64,000 bases of DNA from an uncultured Prevotellaceae bacterium (lineage in GTDB: Bacteria; Bacteroidota; Bacteroidia; Bacteroidales; Muribaculaceae). Each line of letters starts with the position of its first letter. Position 1 is the first letter of the stretch. The translations under genes were made by a program, and so were the position numbers. The stretch covers positions 28,713 through 92,712 of the forward strand of contig ONKF01000007.1 of assembly GCA_900318335.1 (NCBI GenBank). The letters run 5' to 3'. This document shows positions 1 through 8,070 of the stretch, piece after piece. The notes under the pieces were generated by a model. It did no database searches, was not told the origin of the DNA, and was given only the letters and a program-made list of their open reading frames with translations.

Positions 1-251
1 TGTTCCCGCTCATTGCAGGCGCTGGGGTGCTGACCACGCTGATTTCACTCAAGGCGATGTATGACGACGTGAACATCTTCATCGGCCTGGCCATCAACAT
101 GATTTGGGTGTTTGCCGTTATCAAGAGTACTGGCAAGATTCAGCAGATATTGGGCGAGGGCGGCATGATGTTCTCGCGCAAATTCTTCGGTATTATCCTG
201 CTGGCGATGAGCGTGAAGATGATGACCGAGAACATTGCTCATTTGTTCTAG
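1..251 (+). CDS. MarC family (UPF0056) membrane protein, C-terminal part
   Basis: The reading frame is open from base 3 and enters from outside the window, so only the last 82 residues are seen. The visible start FPLIAGAGVLTTLISL matches the conserved loop of MarC/UPF0056 inner-membrane proteins (P-L-[IL]-[AS]-G-x-G). Two hydrophobic helices follow, one near the middle (IFIGLAINMIWVFAVI) and one at the end (KFFGIILLAMSVKMM). The family has about six membrane helices and is about 200 residues long, so more than half is missing. Transport function is unproven for the family; the old multiple-antibiotic-resistance link is not supported. Family call good, substrate unknown. Confidence 0.8.
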   Translation, partial: FPLIAGAGVLTTLISLKAMYDDVNIFIGLAINMIWVFAVIKSTGKIQQILGEGGMMFSRKFFGIILLAMSVKMMTENIAHLF

Positions 252-264
252 ACCAATGAGCAAT
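234..264 (+). terminator. Hairpin overlapping the marC-like stop codon
   Basis: A perfect 10-bp inverted repeat (ATTGCTCATT / AATGAGCAAT, loop of 11) spans the stop codon of the MarC-like gene. No long T-run follows, so it may be a weak terminator or a 3'-end stabilising hairpin. Confidence 0.45.
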
Positions 265-336
265 ATTGCTTAGAGGTTACAGATAATAATTGCCACATAT
301 CCTTTTTCCACAATAATGCCGTTTCCCTGAAATTAC

Positions 337-367
337 TTGCATATCTCATTAATTATCATTACATTTG
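337..367 (+). promoter_or_regulatory. Bacteroidetes-type promoter for the dockerin protein gene
   Basis: TTG at 337-339 (-33 element) and TACATTTG at 360-367 (-7 element) are separated by 20 bases, matching the Bacteroidetes sigma-ABfr consensus. The predicted transcript starts near 375, giving a leader of about 68 bases before the ATG at 443. Confidence 0.65.
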
Positions 368-442
368 CAGCGATTAAGCAACCCCCTATAGAAATCGAAT
401 ATGTGTTTATCAGTATTATGTTTCAACTAAGTTAAATATTTT

Positions 443-2449
443 ATGAAGAGAGTTTTTTCACTATTTGCAATTTCCCTGCTGACCATGTCAGCATGGTCTG
501 CTAACACCTATGTGAAGGTGACCAGCATTGACCAACTGGAAGAAGGTACGAAGTACATCCTCGTCAATGAGGAAGCCAGCAGCGCCATGGGTGCGATCTC
601 CAGTACAAGTACCCCCTATGGTACCTCTGTCGCCGTTACCATCCAGAATGGTATTATCGACATCGAGGGTACTGATGTTGTTGAACTCTTCTCGGGAGAG
701 GGCAGCGATGACGTCCTTGGCAACCACACATGGACCTTTAACATTGGTGAAGGCAGCCACTACATGTGCTGGACTTCAGGCAATTCTTTGAACACGGTCA
801 ACTCCTCGGCCCCCGAAAATGCGATGTGGATTGCTACCTTGACCGACGACGGTGTCGTGCTGACCAACAAGGCCGACAACACCCGCAAGCTCCAGTACAA
901 TGCAGGTAGCCCCCGTTTTGCTTGCTACACCTCCAGCCAGAAGCCCGCTGTCCTCTATGTTGAGGATGCTAATGTTACGCCTCCCGTGACTGTTGCTGCA
1001 CCCACGCTGCCTGAATCTCAGGAGTTTGAAAACAGCCTCAGCGTAATCATCACCAACAATGAGGAAGGTGCCGACCTCATGTATGCCCTCAATGATGGCG
1101 AATTTACCGAATATACCGAGGCCCTCACTATCACCGAGACCACCACAGTTCGCGCCAAGGCTGTCAAGGGCGATGTCGAGAGTGAAGAAGTTACTGCTAC
1201 CTACACCAAGGTTGGGCCTGTTGTCTATATCAACCCATATGTGAAGGTGACGAGCATTGACCAGCTGGAAGTGGGCAAGAAGTACATCCTCGTCAATGAG
1301 GAAGCCAGCAGCGCCATGGGTGCGATTTCCAGTACCAGTACCCCCTACGGTACCTCTGTCGCCGTTACCATCAAGAATGGTATTATTGACATTGATGGTA
1401 CTGATGTAGTTGAGCTCTTCTCGGGAGAGGGCAGCGATGACGCCCTTGGCCACACCACATGGACCTTTAACATTGGTGAAGGCAGCCACTACATGTGCTG
1501 GACTTCAGGTAATTCTTTGAACACGGTCAACTCCTCGGCCCCCAACAATGCGATGTGGATCGCTACCTTGACCGACGACGGTGTCGTGCTGACCAACAAG
1601 GCCGACGACACCCGCAAGCTCCAGTACAATGCAGGCAGCCCCCGTTTTGCTTGCTACACCTCCAGCCAGAAGCCCGCTGCCCTCTATGTAGAGTATGTTT
1701 CCCAGGAGGACGAGGCCATCACCACCCTTAGCCAAGCCAACGCTCTGGAAGATGACGAGGAATTCACCTTCAACGGCGACGCTGTTGTTACCGCTTTCAA
1801 GAATGGCTACCTGTTCTTGCGCGACGAGAGCGGCTACGGTATGATTTCTGGCGTAGAAGGCACCTTTGCAAACAGTCAGGTGCTGAACCAGGGCTGGAAT
1901 GCCACTAAGACCAGCAACGACGGTTGGGTTTGGTACACCGATGCTGCAGGCCTAAGCACCAGCGATGAGACCAATGCCGAGCTGGCTGCAGCCCAGAAGC
2001 TCACCGCCTTCCCCGACGAGAGCATGATCAATGCCTATGTTTACGTCGAGAAGGTGAACAAGGGATTCTTGCCAATCCGCGTTTTGCCTCTGCGCGATGA
2101 CAACACTAGCATTACAATAGCCTCTTACCCATGGGCCGTGAATCAGCCCGCAACTAGCGGCGATTGGAATGCCTATGGTGTTATTGTCAAGAATGGTGGC
2201 ACATTGGAGTTCGCTCTTGTTGCTTGGGAGAAATATGTAGAGCCTCAGCCCGAGGGTTTGCGTGGTGACGTGAACATGGACGGGGCAGTGGACATCAAAG
2301 ACGTTACCCCCCTTATCGACTATCTGTTGAGTCAAGATCCCACTGGTATCAGCCCTGAGAATGCTGACTGCAACCTCGATGATAATGTTACCATCATCGA
2401 CCTTACCGCCCTCATCGACCGTCTGTTGAGTGGCAACTGGGCCGACTGA
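443..2449 (+). CDS. Secreted repeat protein with chitobiase-like linker, OB-like domain and C-terminal dockerin
   Basis: The protein has 668 residues. A signal peptide (residues 1-19, ending SAWS-A) precedes two nearly identical modules of about 152 residues (about 23-174 and 266-417). The linker between them (about 185-262, TTTVRAKAVKG) resembles the chitobiase/hexosaminidase C-terminal fold. Residues about 425-600 look like an OB-fold domain of the kind seen in Bacteroidales secreted proteins (EFTFNGDAVVTAF then YLFLRDESGYGMI). The last 62 residues are a type I dockerin-like pair of Ca-binding loops (GDVNMDGAVDIKD and DCNLDDNVTIID). No catalytic motif is recognised, so binding or scaffolding is more likely than catalysis. 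It is probably monocistronic, with its own promoter and a strong terminator. The function of the repeated module is unknown to me. Confidence 0.8.
   Translation: MKRVFSLFAISLLTMSAWSANTYVKVTSIDQLEEGTKYILVNEEASSAMGAISSTSTPYGTSVAVTIQNGIIDIEGTDVVELFSGEGSDDVLGNHTWTFNIGEGSHYMCWTSGNSLNTVNSSAPENAMWIATLTDDGVVLTNKADNTRKLQYNAGSPRFACYTSSQKPAVLYVEDANVTPPVTVAAPTLPESQEFENSLSVIITNNEEGADLMYALNDGEFTEYTEALTITETTTVRAKAVKGDVESEEVTATYTKVGPVVYINPYVKVTSIDQLEVGKKYILVNEEASSAMGAISSTSTPYGTSVAVTIKNGIIDIDGTDVVELFSGEGSDDALGHTTWTFNIGEGSHYMCWTSGNSLNTVNSSAPNNAMWIATLTDDGVVLTNKADDTRKLQYNAGSPRFACYTSSQKPAALYVEYVSQEDEAITTLSQANALEDDEEFTFNGDAVVTAFKNGYLFLRDESGYGMISGVEGTFANSQVLNQGWNATKTSNDGWVWYTDAAGLSTSDETNAELAAAQKLTAFPDESMINAYVYVEKVNKGFLPIRVLPLRDDNTSITIASYPWAVNQPATSGDWNAYGVIVKNGGTLEFALVAWEKYVEPQPEGLRGDVNMDGAVDIKDVTPLIDYLLSQDPTGISPENADCNLDDNVTIIDLTALIDRLLSGNWAD
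509..1693 (+). repeat. Direct 456-bp intragenic duplication (509-964 and 1238-1693)
   Basis: Two copies offset by exactly 729 bases (243 codons) within the dockerin protein gene are almost identical at the DNA level; long runs match even at third codon positions. The near-identity indicates recent duplication or ongoing gene conversion. Such copies can recombine and change the number of modules. Confidence 0.85.
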
Positions 2450-2482
2450 TCCAAGTAAGGAAAGATACTAATTTTTGACCTC

Positions 2483-2519
2483 AAGAGGGTGAGCCAACGA
2501 GTGGTTCACCCTCTTGTTT
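2483..2519 (+). terminator. Rho-independent terminator after the dockerin gene
   Basis: A long stem (AAGAGGGTGA / TCACCCTCTT with an inner CCA/TGG-type extension) is followed by GTTTAATTAA. It lies 34 bases after the stop codon at 2449. Confidence 0.8.
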
Positions 2520-2591
2520 AATTAATGACAAATTCATCTAACTCACGTTACCGACGAGCCGCAAGATTTTAGGTTTCTTCATTGCCATGTA

Positions 2592-2630
2592 GAAAAAAAC
2601 GGCAGCCGTCCCATGGAGGGATGGCTGCCG
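2592..2630 (-). terminator. Terminator at the left end of the glycan locus
   Basis: On the minus strand a GC-rich stem (CGGCAGCC / GGCTGCCG) is followed by a run of seven T. It ends transcription from the leftward lipoprotein gene at 2661 and faces the terminator of the neighbouring rightward gene. Confidence 0.8.
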
Positions 2631-2660
2631 TCGTTATATCAGGAAAGAGGAGTTGGGTGT

Positions 2661-4181
2661 TTACTTTTTCCAGGCGGGGTCGCTCTCGTTCCAGCAACGG
2701 TCGAGCGCTGTGACAGCATATTGCCAGTTACCCTTGCCGCCATCGGGCAGGACAAATGTCGTCTCTCCTGTGATGGCAAGGATATTGGCGGGATTGTCGA
2801 GATGCCCTTTATTTCCCTTGGGATAACGGTAGATGACGTAACGGACGGACTGCTGCATGGGATCGTCGGTCTCGTGGGCACGCCAAGTGAGGCATTTCTT
2901 GCCACCCACCTTCTTGATGTTGAGATCATGGACACGGTGAGGCTCCTTGTTGTCGAGCCATGTGTAGGCCGGGATGAGGGCGGGATAATTCGTCTGGTTG
3001 GTGGTCAACGAGTCAAGAACGCCCTTGAAGTTGCCGGTGATGCTGTAACCGGGCCACCAGGTCACGCCATGCACATCGTCCAGGGAACGTTGGAGCCGCA
3101 TCTTGTGGTCGAGCTGCGTGGGATTGGCAGGGTCACCGCCTTCCTCGGCTATATCCTTGTGGGACATGACATTGTTGACCGACTGGCCATAGTACATGTG
3201 GCGTCCGTTGGCATGGTCATTCCACCAGTGCATGAGCACCAGGTCGCTGGCAGCCTTATGCTCCAGTTCCCAATAGAGCTGGGGCACCATATAGTCCACC
3301 CATCCCTCGGCAGTCCACCTGAGGCAGTCGGCATAGAGGGCATCGTAGCATTGCAGGCCGTTGGTCTCGCTGCCATCAGGATCACTCGCCTTGTTGCGCC
3401 AGATGCCGAAGGGGCTGATTCCGAAGCGCACCCAGGGTTTCACTTCCTGAATGGTGTTGTGTAATTGCTCGATAAGCAAGTCCACATTGTGGCGGCGCCA
3501 GTCGTTCTTGTCCCAACCGATGCCGTACTCGTTGTAGGATGTCGTGTCGGGGAACTCCACCCCACTCACGGGATAGGGATAAAAATAGTCATCCATGTGC
3601 AGGGCATCGATGTCGTATCGGGTGAGAATATCCCGAACCACAGTATCTATAAAGTCGCGAGACTCGGGCAAACCCGGATCGAAGTAGAGCTTGCCGTCGG
3701 CATACTTGAGGAACCACTCGGGGTGCTCGTAATAAATATGGCCGGGTGCGGGCTGATCGTCCTCGCTGCTGGTCACGCGGTAGGGGTTAATCCATGCGTG
3801 CAGTTCCATGCCACGCTTGTGGGTCTGCTCTATCATGAACTGCAGGGGATCCCATACGGGACTCGGTGCCTTGCCCGGCTCACCCGTGAGCCAACGGCTC
3901 CAAGGCTCGAGGTCGCTGATGTAGGCAGCATCGGCCTGCGGGCGTATTTGCCAGATGATGGCATTGCAGTTAGCCCGTTGCAGGAGGTCCAACTGCTGAA
4001 TCAGATACTGACGGGTCTGCTCGGGTGTCATCTGAGCATACTGCTGCTGACCGATGATGTGCATCCACGCACCACGGAACTCATGCTTGGGCAATGAGGA
4101 CACGGCAGACTCAGCCTCACGGGCAGTCATACAGCCTGTCAATGCCAGCAGAAGCATCAACAGGTTAAAAAATCGCTTCAT
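2661..4181 (-). CDS. GHL10/DUF187-family glycoside hydrolase-like lipoprotein
   Basis: This 506-residue protein has a lipoprotein signal ending in LTGC (Cys17). Residues about 34-350 match the GHL10 (PF02638, YngK-like) TIM-barrel family: HEFRGAWMH at the start, then IIWQIRPQADAAY, ELHAWINPYR and ALHMDDYFYPYP. The last 80 or so residues look like a fibronectin-III-like domain. Family members act on cell-wall or surface glycans, but few are characterised. It starts 18 bases after the lipoprotein gene at 4199 and is the last gene before the terminator, so it is probably the distal gene of the glycan operon. It may trim or process the exported polymer at the cell surface; that role is inferred only from context. 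Confidence 0.8.
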   Translation of the reverse strand: MKRFFNLLMLLLALTGCMTAREAESAVSSLPKHEFRGAWMHIIGQQQYAQMTPEQTRQYLIQQLDLLQRANCNAIIWQIRPQADAAYISDLEPWSRWLTGEPGKAPSPVWDPLQFMIEQTHKRGMELHAWINPYRVTSSEDDQPAPGHIYYEHPEWFLKYADGKLYFDPGLPESRDFIDTVVRDILTRYDIDALHMDDYFYPYPVSGVEFPDTTSYNEYGIGWDKNDWRRHNVDLLIEQLHNTIQEVKPWVRFGISPFGIWRNKASDPDGSETNGLQCYDALYADCLRWTAEGWVDYMVPQLYWELEHKAASDLVLMHWWNDHANGRHMYYGQSVNNVMSHKDIAEEGGDPANPTQLDHKMRLQRSLDDVHGVTWWPGYSITGNFKGVLDSLTTNQTNYPALIPAYTWLDNKEPHRVHDLNIKKVGGKKCLTWRAHETDDPMQQSVRYVIYRYPKGNKGHLDNPANILAITGETTFVLPDGGKGNWQYAVTALDRCWNESDPAWKK

Positions 4182-4198
4182 TTTGCTAAAATTGATGG

Positions 4199-5644
4199 TT
4201 AATCGTCATCGACGGAGATGAAGTTCCACACATATGCACCCAGGTCAACAGCCCCCTTAGCCAGACGGTCGTAACCATAGCGGTCATAGCGGCCCTCGGC
4301 CGGACACAGCGCAGGATTTCCCTTGCCGATGGCATCGCTCTCGTTGTCCAAGCGGTAATCAAAGTAATGCTCGTCACGCACAGTGAGGAACATGGGATCG
4401 CCTTTCCACACGCAGTTGATGAAATGAGCATCATCACTACCGTCGCTCTTGAGCAGGCAGTAACGCAGATAGACATCAAAATTGCTCAGGTCTCCCTTGT
4501 TAATCTCAGATGAGAGTCCATATATAATGCTGTTGTCAAAATAGGCCTTGATCTTGTGGGTCGTGCCGTCGATGAATTCCGCATTAAACACGTTGATGAT
4601 GGGCAACGAGGGCACCTTGAAGAGGTAATTGTTGGCAAAGGTACATTGGCTCATCATCACCTTGCCGCCATAGAAATAGGCGACTTCCTCGGCCGCATCG
4701 CTGATTTCAGTGCCTATGGCCTGAACATAGCAGGTCTGCGTTGCCAGGCAGGTCGATGCCGAATTGGTGAGGACACAGTTCACAAGCTTGAGTGCACAAT
4801 TCACCGTGTCGCCATAGCCACTTGCGCCATAGGCCGTGCAGTGCATACCGATGCTGCTGCCTTTCATGATGACGTGCTTAAGCACATTTCCCATGGTGGG
4901 CGGTGTGAAGATGACTCCACCCCACTGACCCGACATGACGTCAAAACTGGTGGAGCCCACCACATGATCCAGGCGGTCACCACGGAAGGTGATGGGTTCT
5001 TCTACCGTGCCATTGGCCAGCATACGGCCGGCACAACGCAGCACAGCCTTGTCATGGAAAAGCAATGTAGCGCCCGCATCCATCGTGAGCGTCACGCCCG
5101 GGGAAACAAACAGTGTGTCATAGATCAAGTAGGGCTTGGTGGCCGTTAAGCGGGTATCGCTTGAGATGGTGTCCCTCTCGATACGCACCACATCCTGTCC
5201 CCATGCCGTGAGCACCACATTCTGGCTGATGCCATTGGTCACAAACTCTAACCTATCCTCGATATATGTAGGCTCGTCCTTCTCCATCTCGTCGAGATAG
5301 GCCTCGATGAAGACGAAGATAGAATCATTGCCACGGATTTCCACATTCTGGAAGGAATCGCCTCGCACACCGTCCACATTGAGGTGGAAACGGCCCTTGT
5401 CGGCAAGTCCGGCGACCTTGATTGAGGAAATGTTGATCTGCTTCTTGCTGCGGTTATAAATCACCATCTGCTTGGTGGCAGTGCCCTGGAGCGTAATGAC
5501 CGTGTCAAACGCCACAGTGTCCTTGCTGAACGCCAGGATATCGCTCGACGAGGTCGTGAAGCCGTCCTCGATGCAGGAGCTGAGAATTGAACAGGCAGCT
5601 ATCATCACAGCAGCTATCCACAGGGTGATTCTTGAATGATTCAT
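4199..5644 (-). CDS. Lipoprotein with predicted right-handed beta-helix, function unknown
   Basis: The protein has 481 residues. The signal peptide carries a lipobox ILSSC (Cys24). An N-terminal Ig-like beta region (about 30-150) precedes a region rich in short beta turns typical of parallel beta-helix proteins (GVTLTMDAGATLLF, ANGTVEEPITFRGDR, GNVLKHVIMKGSSIGMHC). Beta-helix folds commonly bind or cut polysaccharides, but no catalytic residues can be assigned. It lies 68 bases downstream of the EEP-family gene and 17 bases before the GHL10 lipoprotein gene, on the same strand. The pair looks like a surface-exposed module at the end of the glycan locus. Similar lipoproteins are common in Bacteroidales without known function. 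Confidence 0.65.
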   Translation of the reverse strand: MNHSRITLWIAAVMIAACSILSSCIEDGFTTSSSDILAFSKDTVAFDTVITLQGTATKQMVIYNRSKKQINISSIKVAGLADKGRFHLNVDGVRGDSFQNVEIRGNDSIFVFIEAYLDEMEKDEPTYIEDRLEFVTNGISQNVVLTAWGQDVVRIERDTISSDTRLTATKPYLIYDTLFVSPGVTLTMDAGATLLFHDKAVLRCAGRMLANGTVEEPITFRGDRLDHVVGSTSFDVMSGQWGGVIFTPPTMGNVLKHVIMKGSSIGMHCTAYGASGYGDTVNCALKLVNCVLTNSASTCLATQTCYVQAIGTEISDAAEEVAYFYGGKVMMSQCTFANNYLFKVPSLPIINVFNAEFIDGTTHKIKAYFDNSIIYGLSSEINKGDLSNFDVYLRYCLLKSDGSDDAHFINCVWKGDPMFLTVRDEHYFDYRLDNESDAIGKGNPALCPAEGRYDRYGYDRLAKGAVDLGAYVWNFISVDDD

Positions 5645-5712
5645 TATCTTGGGATTTATATATTATATATAATGAACGTAAGAGTGGCCTTTTTAGTGTA
5701 TATGGAGCACAA

Positions 5713-6765
5713 CTAACGTTCAAAGATAGCCACCAGCGGATAGTGGTCGCTTTCGCCCTCCTTGTCACGCCGGCACGTGAGCAGTTTCATATTACCGCGA
5801 TAGAAGATGTGGTCAATTTTAACATAGAGGTGATGGGCATGGAACGTATAGGTGGGGCCAAAACCTGACTCGGCCCATGCGTCAAGCAGGTCATCGCCAC
5901 ACAGGGTGCGGTAAGTGTAGGAGCCTGGTGTGTCATTCATATCTCCCATCACTATCACGTCACCCGTTGTCTCGCCGAGCAGTTTACGCATTGCCGTGAC
6001 CTGGCGCACGTGGGTGCGGAAGCCGTTATCCAACTTGCGGACCACCGATTTGACGCGGCGTTTGCGGTTGGACGGTTTGTTCATCGATTCGATGATTTTG
6101 CTGTCGTTCTGGGTAAAGCGCAACGAACTCAAGTGCATACTCACCACCCTGATGTCACCGCCTGGTGCCTGGACATCCCATGCCTTGATGAAATAATTCA
6201 GTTTGTCCTTATCCAGAGCCGATGATTTGACTTCGGTATAGGGATACTTGGAGAGGATTCCCACGTCAAAGAAGGCTTTCTTGCGGTAAGGATATTTCTT
6301 ATACAACTCCTTGAGCATGGGCTTCACGGGCTCGAGTTGTTCATAGGAGAAATCCACCAATCCCTCCTGAATCACCACCACATCGGCATTCTGGTCAAGA
6401 ATGTAGCGCATGCTCTTGTTAGGCTTATCCCCATCGACCCAGTTAAACTGGGTGACATTCATCGTCAAGACCTTGAGTTGGACCTTGTCGGGGTCGGCTT
6501 CGGGGTGAAACAGATTTAACGGGGATATCAAGCGCAATGTGGGCCATGAGAGAAGCAAGGCGCCAACGAGGACAGCCGCCGAACGCCACTGCCTGAACAG
6601 GGCAAGCACTGCAAGTAAAACCAAAACGCACAGGGCGATGACAGGCAAAGCCAATGTAGCCATCGAGGGCAGGGTCCAGATATTGGGATTGACGCGTCCT
6701 CCATAGGCCGAAAAAAGCAGGACGAAGGCTGCTATTATCGATATGATGCGAAAGATATATTTCAT
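5713..6765 (-). CDS. Membrane-anchored endonuclease/exonuclease/phosphatase (EEP) family protein
   Basis: I chose the ATG at 6765 (350 residues, MKYIFRII...). A longer frame to 6840 would overlap the upstream acyltransferase gene by 59 bases. Three hydrophobic helices occupy residues about 5-85, followed by an EEP domain with the expected motifs: VVVIQEG (metal-binding Glu), GDMNDTPGSYTYR (Asp/Asn) and a terminal SDHYPLVA (Asp-His). EEP enzymes cleave phosphodiesters in nucleic acids, lipids or inositol phosphates. The membrane anchor and position among glycan genes argue against a DNA-repair role. A phosphodiester in a lipid-linked or surface glycan is one possible substrate, but this is inference. 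The gene begins 17 bases after the acyltransferase stop. Confidence 0.75.
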   Translation of the reverse strand: MKYIFRIISIIAAFVLLFSAYGGRVNPNIWTLPSMATLALPVIALCVLVLLAVLALFRQWRSAAVLVGALLLSWPTLRLISPLNLFHPEADPDKVQLKVLTMNVTQFNWVDGDKPNKSMRYILDQNADVVVIQEGLVDFSYEQLEPVKPMLKELYKKYPYRKKAFFDVGILSKYPYTEVKSSALDKDKLNYFIKAWDVQAPGGDIRVVSMHLSSLRFTQNDSKIIESMNKPSNRKRRVKSVVRKLDNGFRTHVRQVTAMRKLLGETTGDVIVMGDMNDTPGSYTYRTLCGDDLLDAWAESGFGPTYTFHAHHLYVKIDHIFYRGNMKLLTCRRDKEGESDHYPLVAIFER

Positions 6766-6781
6766 GTGATGATGTAGGGTT

Positions 6782-7804
6782 TCAACTGATTTTCCAACCA
6801 GGCTTGAAGAAAGGCTCCTGGGCGGTAAACCGCGGGGCATAGGTCTTGAGCAATGCTATCACGGGCCACATGATCAACATGGTCAACGTGAAGACTACCA
6901 AGGTCAAGCCGATGCCAGGTTCCATGCCACCGCGCAAGATAAGCCACGAACGGATGGGAAGAAATACCGTCATGTGAGTGCCCAGAATGATGAGCGAATA
7001 GCGTCCATAGTGGCACAGGACGGGAATGCGAGACAACGACTTGCAGGCCCAAAAGAGCGACAGGATGGCGACAAACGGCAACAGATAGAGTTTCCAATAG
7101 GGCGGCAACACCTGGAAATGCAGGTTCATGAACTCACTCAGGTAATAGATGGGCACTGCCACAGCAGCCAGCACAAGGATGCCCCACTTGTCGTGACGTG
7201 AGGGATTTAGAGCGCCCAAGCGCTTCATCCCCCACCCCAGCAGGAAGTAAGGCAACGCCACCATCGATGTATCGAGCATGAGCGGCAATTCCACCTTGTT
7301 GACACCCAGCCAATAGCCGCATAACGAGATCGCCAGCGTCGCTAAAACCAAGCCCCAGACAGGTTTAATCCAGCGCTGCAGGGCATAGAAAATGATATTA
7401 ACCCAGAACAGGCTCAGTAGGAACCATAGTGGTGTCGTCACCTGCCAGTAACGCAGGTAGAAAGGTTCAATGAGCTTGATGGGATTGATATCGATGGGTT
7501 GGGCTCCAATCATGAAACGCGCGGCATACTCCAGCAATTGCACACCATAGGCCAATATCACAAAGAAAACAAACGGCACAAGGATGTTATTGACCTTGCG
7601 CCGCGTGAAATCGGCAAAGCCGTCGTAGAGCTTAAAGAAAATGCCTGATATGAAGTAATACATGGGCAGGCGGAAGGCCTGCAAAGCGTTATTGAGATTG
7701 GGAGCTAAATAATTAAAAAACTCATGGTCAATATGGTACATCACGATGAGCATGATGCACAGGCATTTCATAAAATCGATGTAGGCAATGCGCTGTTGAG
7801 GCAT
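6782..7804 (-). CDS. Acyltransferase family 3 membrane protein (glycan O-acylation)
   Basis: This 340-residue polytopic protein has about ten hydrophobic helices. The N-terminus (RIAYIDFMKCLCIMLIVMYHIDH) carries the family signature, with Asp10 and a conserved His at the end of helix 1. Acyltransferase-3 (OafA/WecH-like) proteins add acetyl or other short acyl groups to sugars, usually from acyl-CoA. It directly follows the acyl carrier protein gene (38 bases away), so an acyl group delivered from a carrier protein should be considered. It is distinct from the second acyltransferase-3 at 25832. Confidence 0.85.
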   Translation of the reverse strand: MPQQRIAYIDFMKCLCIMLIVMYHIDHEFFNYLAPNLNNALQAFRLPMYYFISGIFFKLYDGFADFTRRKVNNILVPFVFFVILAYGVQLLEYAARFMIGAQPIDINPIKLIEPFYLRYWQVTTPLWFLLSLFWVNIIFYALQRWIKPVWGLVLATLAISLCGYWLGVNKVELPLMLDTSMVALPYFLLGWGMKRLGALNPSRHDKWGILVLAAVAVPIYYLSEFMNLHFQVLPPYWKLYLLPFVAILSLFWACKSLSRIPVLCHYGRYSLIILGTHMTVFLPIRSWLILRGGMEPGIGLTLVVFTLTMLIMWPVIALLKTYAPRFTAQEPFFKPGWKIS

Positions 7805-7842
7805 CGTGACCCAAGTTGACCGGGATTTCCTGATTGATGGTA

Positions 7843-8070
7843 TTACTTCACCTTGGTCTCGAGCAGGGCAATCACGCGGGAGAAGTCGGTCATATCGGCA
7901 ATCTCCTCGGGTTCCAAGTCAATGTCAAAAGCCTCCTCGAGCTCGGATGCCAACGAGAGGTGATGCAACGAGTCCCAGCGCTCACAATTCTTCTGTGACG
8001 CGTCGGTCGTGACGTTTTCCATTTCAAACACCTCGCGCATGATTTCCAACACTTTATCTTCTAAGTTCAT
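7843..8070 (-). CDS. Acyl carrier protein (pathway-specific)
   Basis: At 75 residues it is a typical free-standing carrier protein. The phosphopantetheine attachment site is Ser34 in WDSLHHL, within an acidic four-helix fold. Its ATG overlaps the TGA of the FkbH-like gene (ATGA), a sign of translational coupling and a functional pair. FkbH-type enzymes load such carriers with a three-carbon unit. It is not the housekeeping fatty-acid ACP, whose motif is normally GADSLD. It is one of two carrier proteins in the locus (the other at 12183). Confidence 0.92.
   Translation of the reverse strand: MNLEDKVLEIMREVFEMENVTTDASQKNCERWDSLHHLSLASELEEAFDIDLEPEEIADMTDFSRVIALLETKVK

Noticed and set aside
776-1489. 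Open frame of 237 codons on the minus strand inside the dockerin protein gene
   Set aside because: It mirrors the duplicated coding sequence on the other strand, lacks a signal or known motifs and exists because of codon bias.
2613-3464. Open frame of 283 codons on the plus strand
   Set aside because: It is antisense to the clear GHL10 lipoprotein gene and starts inside its terminator.
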